The notes: generated from the sequence alone by a model not told the origin. A DNA stretch of 64,000 bases from Herbaspirillum sp. WKF16 (GCF_028993615.1 NZ_CP118632.1:3162001-3226000), one strand, 5' to 3'. Positions 36,954 through 45,698 are shown, counted from the stretch's first letter. A program made the numbers and translations.

Positions 36954-37150
36954 GCGAAATCCGCCGAAAAGCTTGTCGCCACTCGCGTTCGCTGTGCATT
37001 TCAGGATAAACACCACGACAAGCAAGGTCATTTTTGCTAGGATTCGCTCTGATTTTTGACATTTTTTTGCGTTTTCCCGCATTTGCGGCCGGAACATGGC
37101 GGAGATCCTGCCCCAATGAACCCCGGCTACCCTCCCGGCACCCGTATTGC

Positions 37151-37723
37151 ATGGCAACTGACAAAGAACTCTCCGACTTTCTTGAAAGTGTCGAACGCCG
37201 CGCCTTCAAGCAGGCGGTGTATGCCGTACGCAAGGACGAAGCCGCGCTGGACATCGTTCAGGATGCCATGATCAAGCTTGCCGAGAAGTACGGCGACAAG
37301 CCCGTGGCCGAACTGCCGATGCTGTTCCAGCGCATCCTGCAAAACACCATCCACGATTTCTTCCGGCGCGAAAAGGTGCGCAATACCTGGGTCAGCCTGT
37401 TCTCCAGCTTCGGCGGGGGCGACGGCGAAGGCCAGGACGATTTCGACGTGCTGGAGAGCTTCGAGTCGGCGGACGGTTCAGAGGCCGCCGAATCCAGCGC
37501 CGACAAGGTCGAGCGCGAACAGACCCTCAAGCTGATCGATGCCGAAATACAAAAACTGCCGACGCGTCAACGGGAAGCATTCCTGATGCGTTACTGGCAG
37601 GACATGGACGTGGCGGAGACTGCCGCCGCCATGGGTTGCTCCGAAGGAAGCGTCAAAACCCATTGCTCTCGCGCAACTCACGCGCTGGCTCAAGCTCTAA
37701 GAGCCAAAGGAATCACATTATGA
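37151..37723 (+). CDS. ECF-type RNA polymerase sigma factor
   Basis: A 190-residue sigma factor, start at ATG 37151 (MATDKELSDFLESVERRAF). Region 2 (about residues 15-75) has ALDIVQDAMIKLAEKYG and LFQRILQNTIHDFFRREKVRNTW; region 4 (about 130-185) has LPTRQREAFLMRYWQDMDVAETAAAMGCSEGSVKTHCSRATHAL (in pieces). A Gly/Asp/Glu-rich linker joins them. Its stop overlaps the start of a DUF3619 membrane protein (ATGA), the usual position for an anti-sigma factor. The regulon is not visible. Confidence 0.9.
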   Translation: MATDKELSDFLESVERRAFKQAVYAVRKDEAALDIVQDAMIKLAEKYGDKPVAELPMLFQRILQNTIHDFFRREKVRNTWVSLFSSFGGGDGEGQDDFDVLESFESADGSEAAESSADKVEREQTLKLIDAEIQKLPTRQREAFLMRYWQDMDVAETAAAMGCSEGSVKTHCSRATHALAQALRAKGITL

Positions 37724-38130
37724 ACAACAAGGAAATGCAATTCGCCTATAAGGTGAAGCTGGCGCTCGACGCCGGCCTGGACGACCTGTCCGACGATACC
37801 CTGCACAACCTGGCGGCGGCCCGCCGGGTGGCGCTCGCCCGCAAGAAGATCGTGCCGATGACGGTGCGCGTCGAGCAGCCGGCGTTCGCCGGCGCGTTCA
37901 ACAACGGCGGCACGCTGACCTCAAGCGGTCCGTCCTGGCTCGGCCGCCTGGGCGTGGCCGTGCCGCTCCTGGCCGGCATCATCCTGTTCGCCGGCATCTA
38001 CCAGCACGAGAACACCAAGCGCGTGGCCGACCTGGCCGAGATCGACGCCGCCGTGCTGTCCGATGAACTGCCGCTGTCCGCCTACCTGGATCACGGCTTC
38101 AATGCTTTCCTCGCTGAAAAGGGCGAATGA
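37720..38130 (+). CDS. DUF3619 membrane protein, possible anti-sigma factor
   Basis: A 136-residue protein with a cytosolic N-terminal helix-rich part (residues 1-70), one transmembrane helix (about 76-94, LGVAVPLLAGIILFAGIYQ) and a short C-terminal tail (VADLAEIDAAVLSDELPLSAYLDHGFNAFLA) outside. Translational coupling to the sigma factor gene, size and topology fit an anti-sigma factor. DUF3619 has no proven function that I know of. Confidence 0.82.
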   Translation: MNNKEMQFAYKVKLALDAGLDDLSDDTLHNLAAARRVALARKKIVPMTVRVEQPAFAGAFNNGGTLTSSGPSWLGRLGVAVPLLAGIILFAGIYQHENTKRVADLAEIDAAVLSDELPLSAYLDHGFNAFLAEKGE

Positions 38131-38134
38131 CACG

Positions 38135-38905
38135 ATGCGCAAGACCACCGGCTTCCCCACCAAAGCTCCCGCCCGTCTCGCGCGCATTGCGCTGGCGCTG
38201 GCTACGCTGGCCGGTGCCCTGACCTGCGCATGGTCGACGGCGCAGAACGCCCCGGCCGTCCAGCCGCCGGCCCCCGCAGCCGCGCCTGCGGCAGCGGCGA
38301 CGCCAGCCAAGCCGGCCCTCAGCGCCAAGGCAGTTGCCAGGAAACCCGACAACAAGCTGGCCTGGGCCAGCCTGTCCCCGACCCAGCAGCAAGCCCTGGA
38401 GCCGCTCGCCGTCGAATGGTCCAAGATGAGCGACGTGCAGAAGGAAAAATGGCTGGTCATCGGCAAGAAATACGCGCAGATGAAGCCCGAAGAGCAGCAG
38501 CGACTGCATGAACGCATGCGCGACTGGGTCAAGCTGACCCCGGCGCAGCGCAGCGCGGCGCGCACCAACTACGCGCGCGCCAAGAAGCTCGACACCGAAG
38601 AAAAGAACGAGCAGTGGAACAAGTACCAGCAGCTTTCCGCTGAACAGAAGAAGAAGCTGGCGCAAGCCAAGCTGCCCAAGCGCGTGGCCAAGCTGCCGTC
38701 GGCGCCGGCCAACGCCGCGCCCGTCATCCAGCTGCCGGCCGAGGCGCTGGATCGCCCGCTGCCCGCAGCGCCGGCCATCTCGCCTGCCGCACCGGCCACG
38801 GCGCCGGGTTCGCAAGCCGCGCCGGTGCCGGTGGCGCTGCAGCTTGCCCCGGCCACTGCGAGCGCCGCCGCGCCGGTCGCCGCCACCATCGCCGACAGCA
38901 AGTAA
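38135..38905 (+). CDS. DUF3106 secreted protein
   Basis: A 256-residue protein, 4 bases after the DUF3619 gene. A signal peptide precedes a Pro/Ala-rich stretch; the core (about residues 75-190) consists of LSPTQQQALEPLAVEWSKM-, VQKEKWLVIGKKYAQMKPEEQQRLHERM- and LTPAQRSAARTNYARAKKL-type helical repeats, the DUF3106 pattern, similar to CpxP/RcnB-like helical hooks that bind in the periplasm. A long low-complexity Ala/Pro tail follows. It might sense envelope state for the sigma and DUF3619 pair. Confidence 0.82.
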   Translation: MRKTTGFPTKAPARLARIALALATLAGALTCAWSTAQNAPAVQPPAPAAAPAAAATPAKPALSAKAVARKPDNKLAWASLSPTQQQALEPLAVEWSKMSDVQKEKWLVIGKKYAQMKPEEQQRLHERMRDWVKLTPAQRSAARTNYARAKKLDTEEKNEQWNKYQQLSAEQKKKLAQAKLPKRVAKLPSAPANAAPVIQLPAEALDRPLPAAPAISPAAPATAPGSQAAPVPVALQLAPATASAAAPVAATIADSK

Positions 38906-39131
38906 GCCCTCTTCCCCATCCTCCTGGCGGCGAGCCCGCCGCCGAGCGCCGTCCCTCTGTCGTCCACCATGCCGCATCGCGCAGCGAGGCTTGCTCCCCT
39001 GCCGTTTGCGCTCGGTCAAGCCGCGCCGTAGGCAAGCCGCGCCGATTGCTTTAACATCTGCAAGCCCAAGGGCGGGCGTTCGCCGCCACGCGGCCCTCGG
39101 GCCAAGACCACAACCCTACCCATACGAGACC

Positions 39132-39665
39132 ATGCCGGATCTGACCACGCCTTCGCTGCGCCGCCGCCTCAGCAGCATGCTGTATGAATCGATGCTGCTG
39201 TTCGGTGTGCTGTTCATGTCGGGCTGGCTGTTTTCCACACTGCTGCAGCAGCGCCACGCGCTTTACCTGCGCCACGCGATGGAAGCCTGGCTGTTCCTGG
39301 TGCTGGCCGTGTACTTCATCTGGTTCTGGACCCACGGCGGGCAGACCCTGGCGATGAAGACCTGGCGCTTCAAGCTGGTGGATAGCAACGGCCGGCCGGT
39401 CGGCCTGTGGCGCGCCGCGATCCGCTACCTGCTGGCCTGGCTGTGGGTGCTGCCGGGCCTGGCGTTGGCCTCGGCCGTGCATGGGCAACAGTGGATGCTG
39501 CTGCTGATCCCCGCCGCCAACATCCTGCTATGGGCGCTGGCCATCCGGCTCGACCCGCAACGCCAGTTCCTGCACGACCGCATTGCCGGCACGCGCCTGG
39601 TCGATGCGGTGCCGGCGGCCAAAGCCCGAAAACAGGATCCCGCCCCCGTCGGCAACGCGCAGTAA
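39132..39665 (+). CDS. RDD family membrane protein
   Basis: A 177-residue protein with three to four hydrophobic segments (MLLFGVLFMSGWLF, WLFLVLAVYFIWFW, LLAWLWVLPGLALA, WMLLLIPAANILLWALAI). RDD marks are LRRRLSSMLYESMLLFG at the N-terminus and KTWRFKLVDSNGRPVGLWRAAIRY in the centre (in pieces), with HDRIAGTRLV near the end. RDD proteins have been linked to Na+/H+ exchange and to envelope functions, but the role is not fixed. A 226-base gap separates it from DUF3106. Confidence 0.85.
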   Translation: MPDLTTPSLRRRLSSMLYESMLLFGVLFMSGWLFSTLLQQRHALYLRHAMEAWLFLVLAVYFIWFWTHGGQTLAMKTWRFKLVDSNGRPVGLWRAAIRYLLAWLWVLPGLALASAVHGQQWMLLLIPAANILLWALAIRLDPQRQFLHDRIAGTRLVDAVPAAKARKQDPAPVGNAQ

Positions 39666-39773
39666 ATTCTGGCGAAACGCCTTCATCAGACCGTCACAGG
39701 GCTCTGCTATGCTCCCGGGCAGCCGCATGCCTGCGCATGCCCGCCCACCTGACCGCATCGGACCCGGCCACGC

Positions 39774-40703
39774 ATGATTTCCCGCATTTCCAGAACCCTG
39801 CTCCTGATCCAGCTCGGCATCGCGGTCCTGTTCTGCTTGTTGTTGCGGCATTTCGGCTGGCCCTTGCCGCTGGCGGCGCTGGGCGGCCTGTGCATCGTGC
39901 TGCTGCTGCGGGCGCAGATCACCGCCAACAGCTTTTTCCTCACCTGGCCCTATCGCGGCCGCACCGCCAACCCGGTCGACATAACCTGGCTGCAGATCGC
40001 CACGCTGTTCGCGCGCGAGTTCCGCGCGACCATGCTGTGCTCTTCCTGGGCCATGCCCTTCCTGCGCTTCGACCAGTTCACCTATCCCGACACCACCTCG
40101 CTGCCGGTGCTGCTGATCCACGGCTACGGCTGCAACAGCGGCTATTGGCGCTGGATGAGCCTGGAACTGCGCGCGGCCCACATCACCCACTACGCGCTGG
40201 ACATGGAGCCGGTATTCGGCAGCATCGACGGCTATGCGCCGCTGGTGGACGCGGCGGTGAGGCGAGTGCTCGAAGAAACAGGCCAGAAGAAGATCGTCAT
40301 CCTCGCCCACAGCATGGGCGGTTTGGCCGCGCGCGCCTACCTGCGCGACCACGGATCGGACCGGGTGGCCAAGGTCATCACGCTGGGCTCGCCGCACCAC
40401 GGCACGGCGATCGCCAACTTCGGCATCGGCATCAACTGCGGCGAGATGAACTGGCTGGGCCGCTACGAGGAAGGCCGCAGCAGCGAATGGCTGCAAAAGC
40501 TGGCCGCCACGGAAGAAGCCGACGCGCTGGCCAACATCGTCTCGATCTACTCCCAGCACGACAACATCATTTCGCCGCAAAGCTCGGCCCACCTGGAGGG
40601 CGCCTGGAACGTTCCGGTCATCGGCATCGGCCACGTGGCGCTGGCGCTGGAGCCGTCGATACAGAAGATGGTGATCGACATCATCCACAACGTACGCGAA
40701 TGA
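39774..40703 (+). CDS. Membrane-anchored lipase-type alpha/beta hydrolase
   Basis: A 309-residue protein. The N-terminus has two hydrophobic helices (about 8-25 and 33-45) that would anchor it, then a catalytic domain: oxyanion HGYGCNSGYW, nucleophile AHSMGGLAARAYL (Ser near residue 178), an acid in YSQHDNIISP, and the final His in GIGHVALAL. This resembles triacylglycerol lipase/esterase EstA-like enzymes. Natural substrate unknown. It ends in a bidirectional terminator. Confidence 0.85.
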   Translation: MISRISRTLLLIQLGIAVLFCLLLRHFGWPLPLAALGGLCIVLLLRAQITANSFFLTWPYRGRTANPVDITWLQIATLFAREFRATMLCSSWAMPFLRFDQFTYPDTTSLPVLLIHGYGCNSGYWRWMSLELRAAHITHYALDMEPVFGSIDGYAPLVDAAVRRVLEETGQKKIVILAHSMGGLAARAYLRDHGSDRVAKVITLGSPHHGTAIANFGIGINCGEMNWLGRYEEGRSSEWLQKLAATEEADALANIVSIYSQHDNIISPQSSAHLEGAWNVPVIGIGHVALALEPSIQKMVIDIIHNVRE

Positions 40704-40723
40704 CGATCCCGGCGCCGGAAACG

Positions 40724-40749
40724 AAAAAGCCTCCTGACGGAGGCTTTTT
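40724..40749. terminator. Bidirectional terminator
   Basis: Stem AAAAAGCCTCC / GGAGGCTTTTT with a TGAC loop. It serves the lipase gene and the convergent small lipoprotein gene. Confidence 0.94.
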
Positions 40750-40768
40750 GCCGATGGCGGCACGCGCC

Positions 40769-41116
40769 TTACTTCTTGGATGCGTCCTGGATCTTCTGCC
40801 CGGCCTCTTCCATCTTCTCACCTGCCTTTTGCGTCAGCTCCTTGGCGCCTTCCCTGGTCTTCTCGTAGGCTTCCTTGGCGTCGGCCTTGGCCTTGTCCAT
40901 CGCGTCGCCCAGCTTGCCGCCGGTGTCCGAGGATTGCTCCTTGGCCTTTCCGGTAGCCTGCTCGATCTGCTTGCCGGCCTCCTGGACGGCGCCGTCGATC
41001 TTCTTGCCCAGCGCCTCGGCCGGGCCGGACTCTTCCTTCTTCTCGCACGCAGCCAGCAGGGCGGCGGCGGCCGCAGCCATCACGAGGCCGGCCAGCAGTT
41101 TGGACATCTTGTTCAT
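40769..41116 (-). CDS. Small helical lipoprotein
   Basis: A 115-residue predicted lipoprotein (start ATG 41116 after AGGA). The signal peptide ends at the lipobox LLAAC with Cys24. The mature part is a charged amphipathic helix rich in Lys, Glu, Ala and Gln (QEAGKQIEQATGKAKEQSSD..., AMDKAKADAKEAYEKTREGAKELTQKAGEKMEEAGQKIQDASKK; short pieces), much like YjbJ/LEA-like stress proteins or apolipoprotein-like repeats. Its family is not recognised. Function probably in envelope stress or packing. Confidence 0.75.
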   Translation of the reverse strand: MNKMSKLLAGLVMAAAAAALLAACEKKEESGPAEALGKKIDGAVQEAGKQIEQATGKAKEQSSDTGGKLGDAMDKAKADAKEAYEKTREGAKELTQKAGEKMEEAGQKIQDASKK

Positions 41117-41238
41117 GTTGTCATCCTTTCCTGAAAAACGGTTACGGGTACTGAGGGCACGGCGAAGATAGCACAGCCGTGGCGCAACATTCCCTGCGTG
41201 CAAAAAGCGTTACAAAAATCGCCGCCCTTCGATCCGGG

Positions 41239-42084
41239 TCAGCGCGCGACGTCCTTGAACATCAGCAATTCCTCATCCGAGAATCCGGCCTTGCGACGCG
41301 CCTCCAGGTTGAACGGCCCGCGCAGCGGCGGCGCCTTGTAGCGCACGCACAGTTCGGCGAAGGTCGTCATCGGATCGAGGCCGCGCTGCTCGCACAGCCA
41401 GTTGAACCAGCGGTTGCCGATCAGCACATGGCCGATTTCGTCGCGCATGATGATGTCGAGGATCTCGGCGGCCGCGACGTCGCCGGCCTGCGCCAGCTTG
41501 GCGCGCACGGGCGGCGCCGCGTCCAGCCCGCGCGCTTCCAGCGTGCGCGGCACCAGGGCGATGCGCCCCAGCACGTCAGCCTTGGTGGTCTCGGCCATTT
41601 CCCACAGGCTGTTGTGGGCGCTGAAGTCGCCATAGGCGTAACCCAGCGTCCGCAGGTGCGCCGCCAGCAGCGAGAAGTGATACGCCTCCTCGGCCGCCAC
41701 CTGCAGCCAGTCGGAGTAGAACTCGCGCGGCATGCCGGGGAAGCGCCAGAGCGCGTCCAGCGCCAGGTTGATGGCATTGAATTCGATATGCGCCAGCGCG
41801 TGGATCAGCGCCGCCCGCCCTTCCGGCGTGGCCATGGAGCGCAGCTTCACCTGCAGCGGCGACACCAGCTCGGGCCTGGCCGGACGGCCGGGGATCCCGG
41901 CCTCGGGCTCGCGCGCGGCCAGGTCGTCGCGCTCCAGCGCCAGGCTGCCGGCCTGCCAGGCGGCGCGCAAGGCGGCGACCGCCGCGCACTTGGCCGGCGC
42001 CGCGGTTTCCCGCAGGCAAGCCAGGGCCCCGGCGCGCAGGCCGGCAAATGAAAAGTCTTCAACTGGGGATGAGGCGTGATCCAA
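41239..42084 (-). CDS. DUF455 ferritin-like domain protein
   Basis: A 281-residue protein as called. The start is uncertain: TTG 42084 (LDHASSPVEDFSFAG) is chosen because family resemblance begins there; TTG 42099 and GTG 42186 are also in frame. The core is a ferritin-like four-helix bundle: RAALIHALAHIEFNAINLALDALWRF, then QVAAEEAYHFSLLAAHLRTLGY, and ILDIIMRDEIGHVLIGNRWFNWL, whose Glu and His residues would bind two metals. DUF455 proteins have been linked to tRNA-modifying hydroxylase-like enzymes, without proof. Confidence 0.78.
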   Translation of the reverse strand: MDHASSPVEDFSFAGLRAGALACLRETAAPAKCAAVAALRAAWQAGSLALERDDLAAREPEAGIPGRPARPELVSPLQVKLRSMATPEGRAALIHALAHIEFNAINLALDALWRFPGMPREFYSDWLQVAAEEAYHFSLLAAHLRTLGYAYGDFSAHNSLWEMAETTKADVLGRIALVPRTLEARGLDAAPPVRAKLAQAGDVAAAEILDIIMRDEIGHVLIGNRWFNWLCEQRGLDPMTTFAELCVRYKAPPLRGPFNLEARRKAGFSDEELLMFKDVAR

Positions 42085-42203
42085 GGATGCTTCTTTCAAG
42101 GGACGGTAAAATACGCGGTTGATGACGCCGGCATTGCCACCATATAGGTGAGCAAGCGACACGGGCGGGTTCGCAACAAGCCGCACAAGGAGACAATTTT
42201 ATT

Positions 42204-42728
42204 ATGGCAATCTATCAGTTGGAGCAGGACGTCCCGGAAATCCACGACACCGCCTTCGTGGCCGAGTCGTCCACCGTGGTCGGCAAGGTGAAGATGGAAG
42301 CGCATTCCAGCGTCTGGTTCAACGTCGCCATCCGCGGCGACAACGAGCTGATCACCATCGGCGAGAACAGCAACGTGCAGGAAGGCGCTGTCTTGCATAC
42401 CGACATCGGCTACCCGATGGTCATCGGCAAGAACGTTACCGTGGGTCACCAGGCCATGCTGCACGGCTGCACCATCGGCGAAGGCGCGCTCATCGGCATC
42501 CAGGCGGTGGTGCTCAACGGCGCGAAGATCGGCAAGAACTGCCTGGTCGGCGCCGGCGCGCTGGTGACCGAAGGCAAGGAGTTCCCCGATAACTCGCTGA
42601 TCATCGGCGCGCCCGCCAAGGCTGTGCGCCAACTGAGTGAAGAAGACATCGCGCGCATGCACGCCGGCACCGACAGCTACGTGCTGCGCGCGCAACAATT
42701 CAAGGCCAAGCTCAAGCGCATCGCCTGA
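42204..42728 (+). CDS. Gamma carbonic anhydrase-like hexapeptide-repeat protein
   Basis: A 174-residue left-handed beta-helix protein. The repeats run from SSVWFNVAIRGDNELITIGENSNVQEGAVLH onward (in pieces), with putative metal His residues in VLHTDIGYP, VGHQAMLHGCTIG. It belongs to the YrdA/PaaY/CaiE group; members bind Zn and may or may not hydrate CO2. A C-terminal helix carries LRAQQFKAKLKRIA. The next gene is hslO, 21 bases on. Confidence 0.88.
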   Translation: MAIYQLEQDVPEIHDTAFVAESSTVVGKVKMEAHSSVWFNVAIRGDNELITIGENSNVQEGAVLHTDIGYPMVIGKNVTVGHQAMLHGCTIGEGALIGIQAVVLNGAKIGKNCLVGAGALVTEGKEFPDNSLIIGAPAKAVRQLSEEDIARMHAGTDSYVLRAQQFKAKLKRIA

Positions 42729-42749
42729 GCGGCCGGGCAAAAGGAAACG

Positions 42750-43682
42750 ATGAAAGACACGCTGCAAAAATTCCTGGTCGACAACGCTCCCGTGCGCGGT
42801 GAGCTGGTCGAGATCTCCGATACCTGGCAACAGGTGCAGGCGCGCCGCGACTATCCCGTCGCGGTCAAGACGCTGCTGGGCGAAATGCTGGCGGCGGCGG
42901 CGCTGCTGTCGGCCAACCTCAAGTTCAACGGCATGATCGTCATGCAGATCCACGGCGACGGCCCGATCAAGCTGCTGGTGGTGGAATGCGATTCCGAGCT
43001 GCAGCTGCGCGCCACGGCCAAGCTGGCCGACGGCGCGGTCATCGCCGACGACGCCACGCTGACCGCGCTGGTCAACGCCCACGGCCACGGCCGTTTCGTG
43101 ATCACGCTCGATCCCAAGGAAAAGCTCCCCGGCCAGCAGCCCTACCAGGGCATCGTGCCGCTGGACGGCGACAGCGTGGCCACCGTGATCGAGAACTACA
43201 TGCTGCGCTCCGAGCAGCTCGACACCAAGCTGTGGCTGGCGGCCGACGACAAGGTGTCGCGCGGCCTGCTGCTGCAGAAGCTGCCGGGCGAAGGCGGCAT
43301 CAACGCGCCCACCGCCAAGGCCGAAGGCGGCGACATCGATACCTGGGAGCACTTCGTCATGCTGGGCAACACCCTGCGCCGCGAGGAGCTGCTCTCCACC
43401 GACATCGCCACGCTGATGCATCGCCTGTTCTGGGAAGAAACCATCCGCGTCTTCGATCCGGCGCATCCGAGCTTCCATTGCTCCTGCTCGCGCGAGAAGG
43501 TCGGCAACATGCTCAAGATGCTGGGCCGCGAGGAGGTGGAAGACGCGCTGAGCCAGATGGACAAGCTGGGCATCGACTGCGACTTCTGCGGCCAGCACTA
43601 CGAGTTCGACGCCGTCGACTGCGCCCTCTTGTTCGCCGCCGACGCGGCCAGCAGCACCGACGTGGGCGACGTGCGTCACTGA
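42750..43682 (+). CDS. hslO: Redox-regulated chaperone Hsp33
   Basis: A 310-residue chaperone, inactive when reduced and active under oxidative stress. The C-terminal zinc switch is complete: Cys244, Cys246 (HCSCSRE) and Cys277, Cys280 (CDFCG). The N-terminal domain holds VRGELVEISDTWQQV and GDGPIKLLVVEC. It lies downstream of the carbonic-anhydrase-like gene and ahead of a strong terminator. Confidence 0.96.
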   Translation: MKDTLQKFLVDNAPVRGELVEISDTWQQVQARRDYPVAVKTLLGEMLAAAALLSANLKFNGMIVMQIHGDGPIKLLVVECDSELQLRATAKLADGAVIADDATLTALVNAHGHGRFVITLDPKEKLPGQQPYQGIVPLDGDSVATVIENYMLRSEQLDTKLWLAADDKVSRGLLLQKLPGEGGINAPTAKAEGGDIDTWEHFVMLGNTLRREELLSTDIATLMHRLFWEETIRVFDPAHPSFHCSCSREKVGNMLKMLGREEVEDALSQMDKLGIDCDFCGQHYEFDAVDCALLFAADAASSTDVGDVRH

Positions 43683-43701
43683 AGTTTTCGCTGCGCAAAA
43701 T

Positions 43702-43733
43702 AAAAACGCCATGGCAAATGCGGTGGCGTTTTT
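43702..43733 (+). terminator. hslO terminator
   Basis: Stem AAAAACGCCA / TGGCGTTTTT followed by further T residues, 19 bases past the hslO stop. Confidence 0.92.
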
Positions 43734-43754
43734 TATTGGCAGCGGATCATCACT

Positions 43755-43870
43755 GACGACACTGGGTCCCGGCCTGCGCCGGGACGACAAGCAAGTGCTG
43801 AACTCGAACAGGTGCGGATTCAAGTTACCACCTCTGTGTCGTCCCGGCGCAGGCCGGGACCCGGCGTCGT
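43755..43870. repeat. Inverted pair of REP-like elements
   Basis: Two 33-34 base units, GACGACACTGGGTCCCGGCC... (43755-43788) and its complement-like ...GGCCGGGACCCGGCGTCGT (43838-43870), separated by 49 bases. Each contains GTCCCGGC.GCCGGGAC. Overall shape follows the 33014-33208 repeats (GGGTCCC..GGGACGAC) but the stem differs. It sits between the convergent hslO and rsuA genes and may also act as a transcriptional barrier. Confidence 0.8.
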
Positions 43871-43873
43871 AAA

Positions 43874-44590
43874 TCAGTCCGGCACCAGCAGCGCCATCTG
43901 CTCTTCATCCAGGAAGATCCACTCGCCCTCCTCCAGTTCAAGCTGATCCAGCCGCAACCCGCCGATGGCCGTGCGGCAAAGCGCGCTGCAATGGTTGCCG
44001 GCCGCCGCCAGCATGCGCTTGACCTGGTGGTATTTGCCCTGCTCCAGCACGATCTCCAGCAGGTTCTCGCCCAGCTTGCGGCAGCGCGTGGCCGCCAGCG
44101 GCGCGGGTTCGTCGTGCAACTGCACGCCGGCCAGCAGTTGCGCCACCAGCGCGTCGGTCACCGGCTCGGCGGTGGTGGCCGCGTAGACCTTGGGCACGTG
44201 CCGCTTGGGCGAGGACTGCGCATGGATGAAGGCGCCGTCGTCCGACATCAGCAAGAGGCCGGTGGTGTCATGGTCGAGCCGCCCCACCGGCTGCACGTCG
44301 CGCCAGGTGAATTGCTCCGGCAGGATGGTCAGCACGCCCGGATGATGGCTGGGCTTGCGCGAGCATTCGATGTTGGGCGGCTTGTTGATGGCGATATAGA
44401 TGTGCTCGCGATACTCCCACTCCTCTTCAAACACGGTCAGCACCAGGCCTTCGGTGGCGGGTGTGGCGCGATAGTCGTCCACCACCTCGCCGTTGACGGC
44501 CACTTCGCCGTCGTCGATCAGCTCGCGGCAGTATTTGCGGGAACCGAAACCCTGCGATTGCAGGATGCGGTCCAGGGTCAGCTTAGCCAT
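43874..44590 (-). CDS. rsuA: 16S rRNA pseudouridine516 synthase (RsuA type)
   Basis: A 238-residue enzyme. The N-terminal S4 domain (about 1-60: LDRILQSQGFGSRKYCRELIDDGEVAVNGEVV, in pieces) precedes a catalytic domain with the nucleophile Asp106 in VGRLDHDTTGLLL, and the C-terminal LEQGKYHQVKRMLAAAGNHCSAL is typical of RsuA. It overlaps the trmJ stop by 8 bases, so both belong to one rRNA/tRNA-modification transcript. RluB/RluE-type paralogues are alternatives, but length and motifs favour RsuA. Confidence 0.88.
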   Translation of the reverse strand: MAKLTLDRILQSQGFGSRKYCRELIDDGEVAVNGEVVDDYRATPATEGLVLTVFEEEWEYREHIYIAINKPPNIECSRKPSHHPGVLTILPEQFTWRDVQPVGRLDHDTTGLLLMSDDGAFIHAQSSPKRHVPKVYAATTAEPVTDALVAQLLAGVQLHDEPAPLAATRCRKLGENLLEIVLEQGKYHQVKRMLAAAGNHCSALCRTAIGGLRLDQLELEEGEWIFLDEEQMALLVPD

Positions 44591-45413
44591 GTTGCGGGCC
44601 TCCTTCTTCTTCGTTCTTGCGGGCCTTCGCTTGCTTGGGCTCCAGGATCTGGCGGGCGATGCCGCGCAGGATGTTGACTTCCTCCGCTTCCAGCTGGGCG
44701 CGCGCGAACATGCGCTTCAAGCGCGGCATCAGCTTCTTGGGGTTGTCGGGATTGAGGAAATCGATGGCTACCAGCGCCTCTTCCAGGTGCGCGAACATGC
44801 CCTCGATCTCGGCCACGCCGGCGCTGCTGCCCTGGAAGCCGACCTCGCCCGGCGCGCGCGCATCGCCGCTGGTGCGCATCGGTCCGCCACGCAGCTCCAG
44901 CTCGGTCATGCGGCATTCATAGGCCAGCACCTGCACCGCCTGCGACAGGTTCAGCGAGGAGTACTCGGGGTTGGCCGGGATGTTGATCAGCGCCTGGCAC
45001 TTCTGCACCACCTCGTTGGGCAGGCCGAAGCGTTCGTTGCCGAACAGCAGCGCGGCGTTCAGCGCGGTGTCCTGCGACAGCTGGCCGGCCAGCGCGCGCG
45101 GCGTCACCACCGGCGGCGAGAACTCGCGCAAGCGGGCGCTGACGGCGGCCGCGAAGTTGCAGCCCTGCAACGCTTCCTCGACGCTGCCGACCACGCGTGC
45201 GTTTTGCAACACATCGATGGCGCCGCTGGCGAAGGCGACCGCTTCGTCCTCCCGCACTGCGTCCGGAAAGCGCGGATTGACCAGCACCAGCTCGGAAAAG
45301 CCCATGGTCTTGATGGCCCGCGCGGCCGAGCCGATGTTGCCCGGGCTGCTGGTATTGACCAGCACGAAGCGCAGCCGGGTGAAAAGAGAGTGTTCGGATT
45401 CTTGCTTGTTCAT
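44583..45413 (-). CDS. trmJ: tRNA (cytidine/uridine-2'-O-)-methyltransferase TrmJ
   Basis: A 276-residue SpoU-family enzyme that methylates the 2'-O of Cm/Um32. The knotted SPOUT domain has LVNTSSPGNIGSAARAIKTMGF near residue 15 and the SAM loop FGNERFGLPNEV... NPEYSSLNLSQAVQVLAYE (in pieces) near 120-165; the C-terminal extension (about 200-265) is typical of TrmJ. It overlaps rsuA by 8 bases and is divergent from suhB, a pairing seen in many betaproteobacteria. Confidence 0.93.
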   Translation of the reverse strand: MNKQESEHSLFTRLRFVLVNTSSPGNIGSAARAIKTMGFSELVLVNPRFPDAVREDEAVAFASGAIDVLQNARVVGSVEEALQGCNFAAAVSARLREFSPPVVTPRALAGQLSQDTALNAALLFGNERFGLPNEVVQKCQALINIPANPEYSSLNLSQAVQVLAYECRMTELELRGGPMRTSGDARAPGEVGFQGSSAGVAEIEGMFAHLEEALVAIDFLNPDNPKKLMPRLKRMFARAQLEAEEVNILRGIARQILEPKQAKARKNEEEGGPQHG

Positions 45414-45698
45414 TTAAAATAGCGGGATTCGCGCCCGGAAAAGCATGAGCGATTGTTGGCAGATCGCCAATGCGCCCCTTTCCGGCAAGCCCGCAAGCAT
45501 ACAGCCTGCGGACGGCGCATCGCTCATTAATTTCATTGTCGCAAGGTCGCAAAGTCGTTTGCAACTGCTGTGCTTTCTTTCGCACGCATGCCGCAGCCGT
45601 GGTTTCACGGCAACGCATTCGCGAAAAGGAAGACGGGGTCGACGGTCAACAACGCGGCGATCCTGACCGGTCGCCGCAATTTTAACGGAACCATCGGA

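Larger units (their letters stand above)
36604..37150. other. Long divergent control region, ilvB against sigma factor gene
   Basis: A 547-base gap. It contains the candidate ilv promoter and hairpin listed separately. The rightmost part should hold the promoter of the sigma factor gene at 37151. No ORF here resembles a known protein. Confidence 0.6.
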
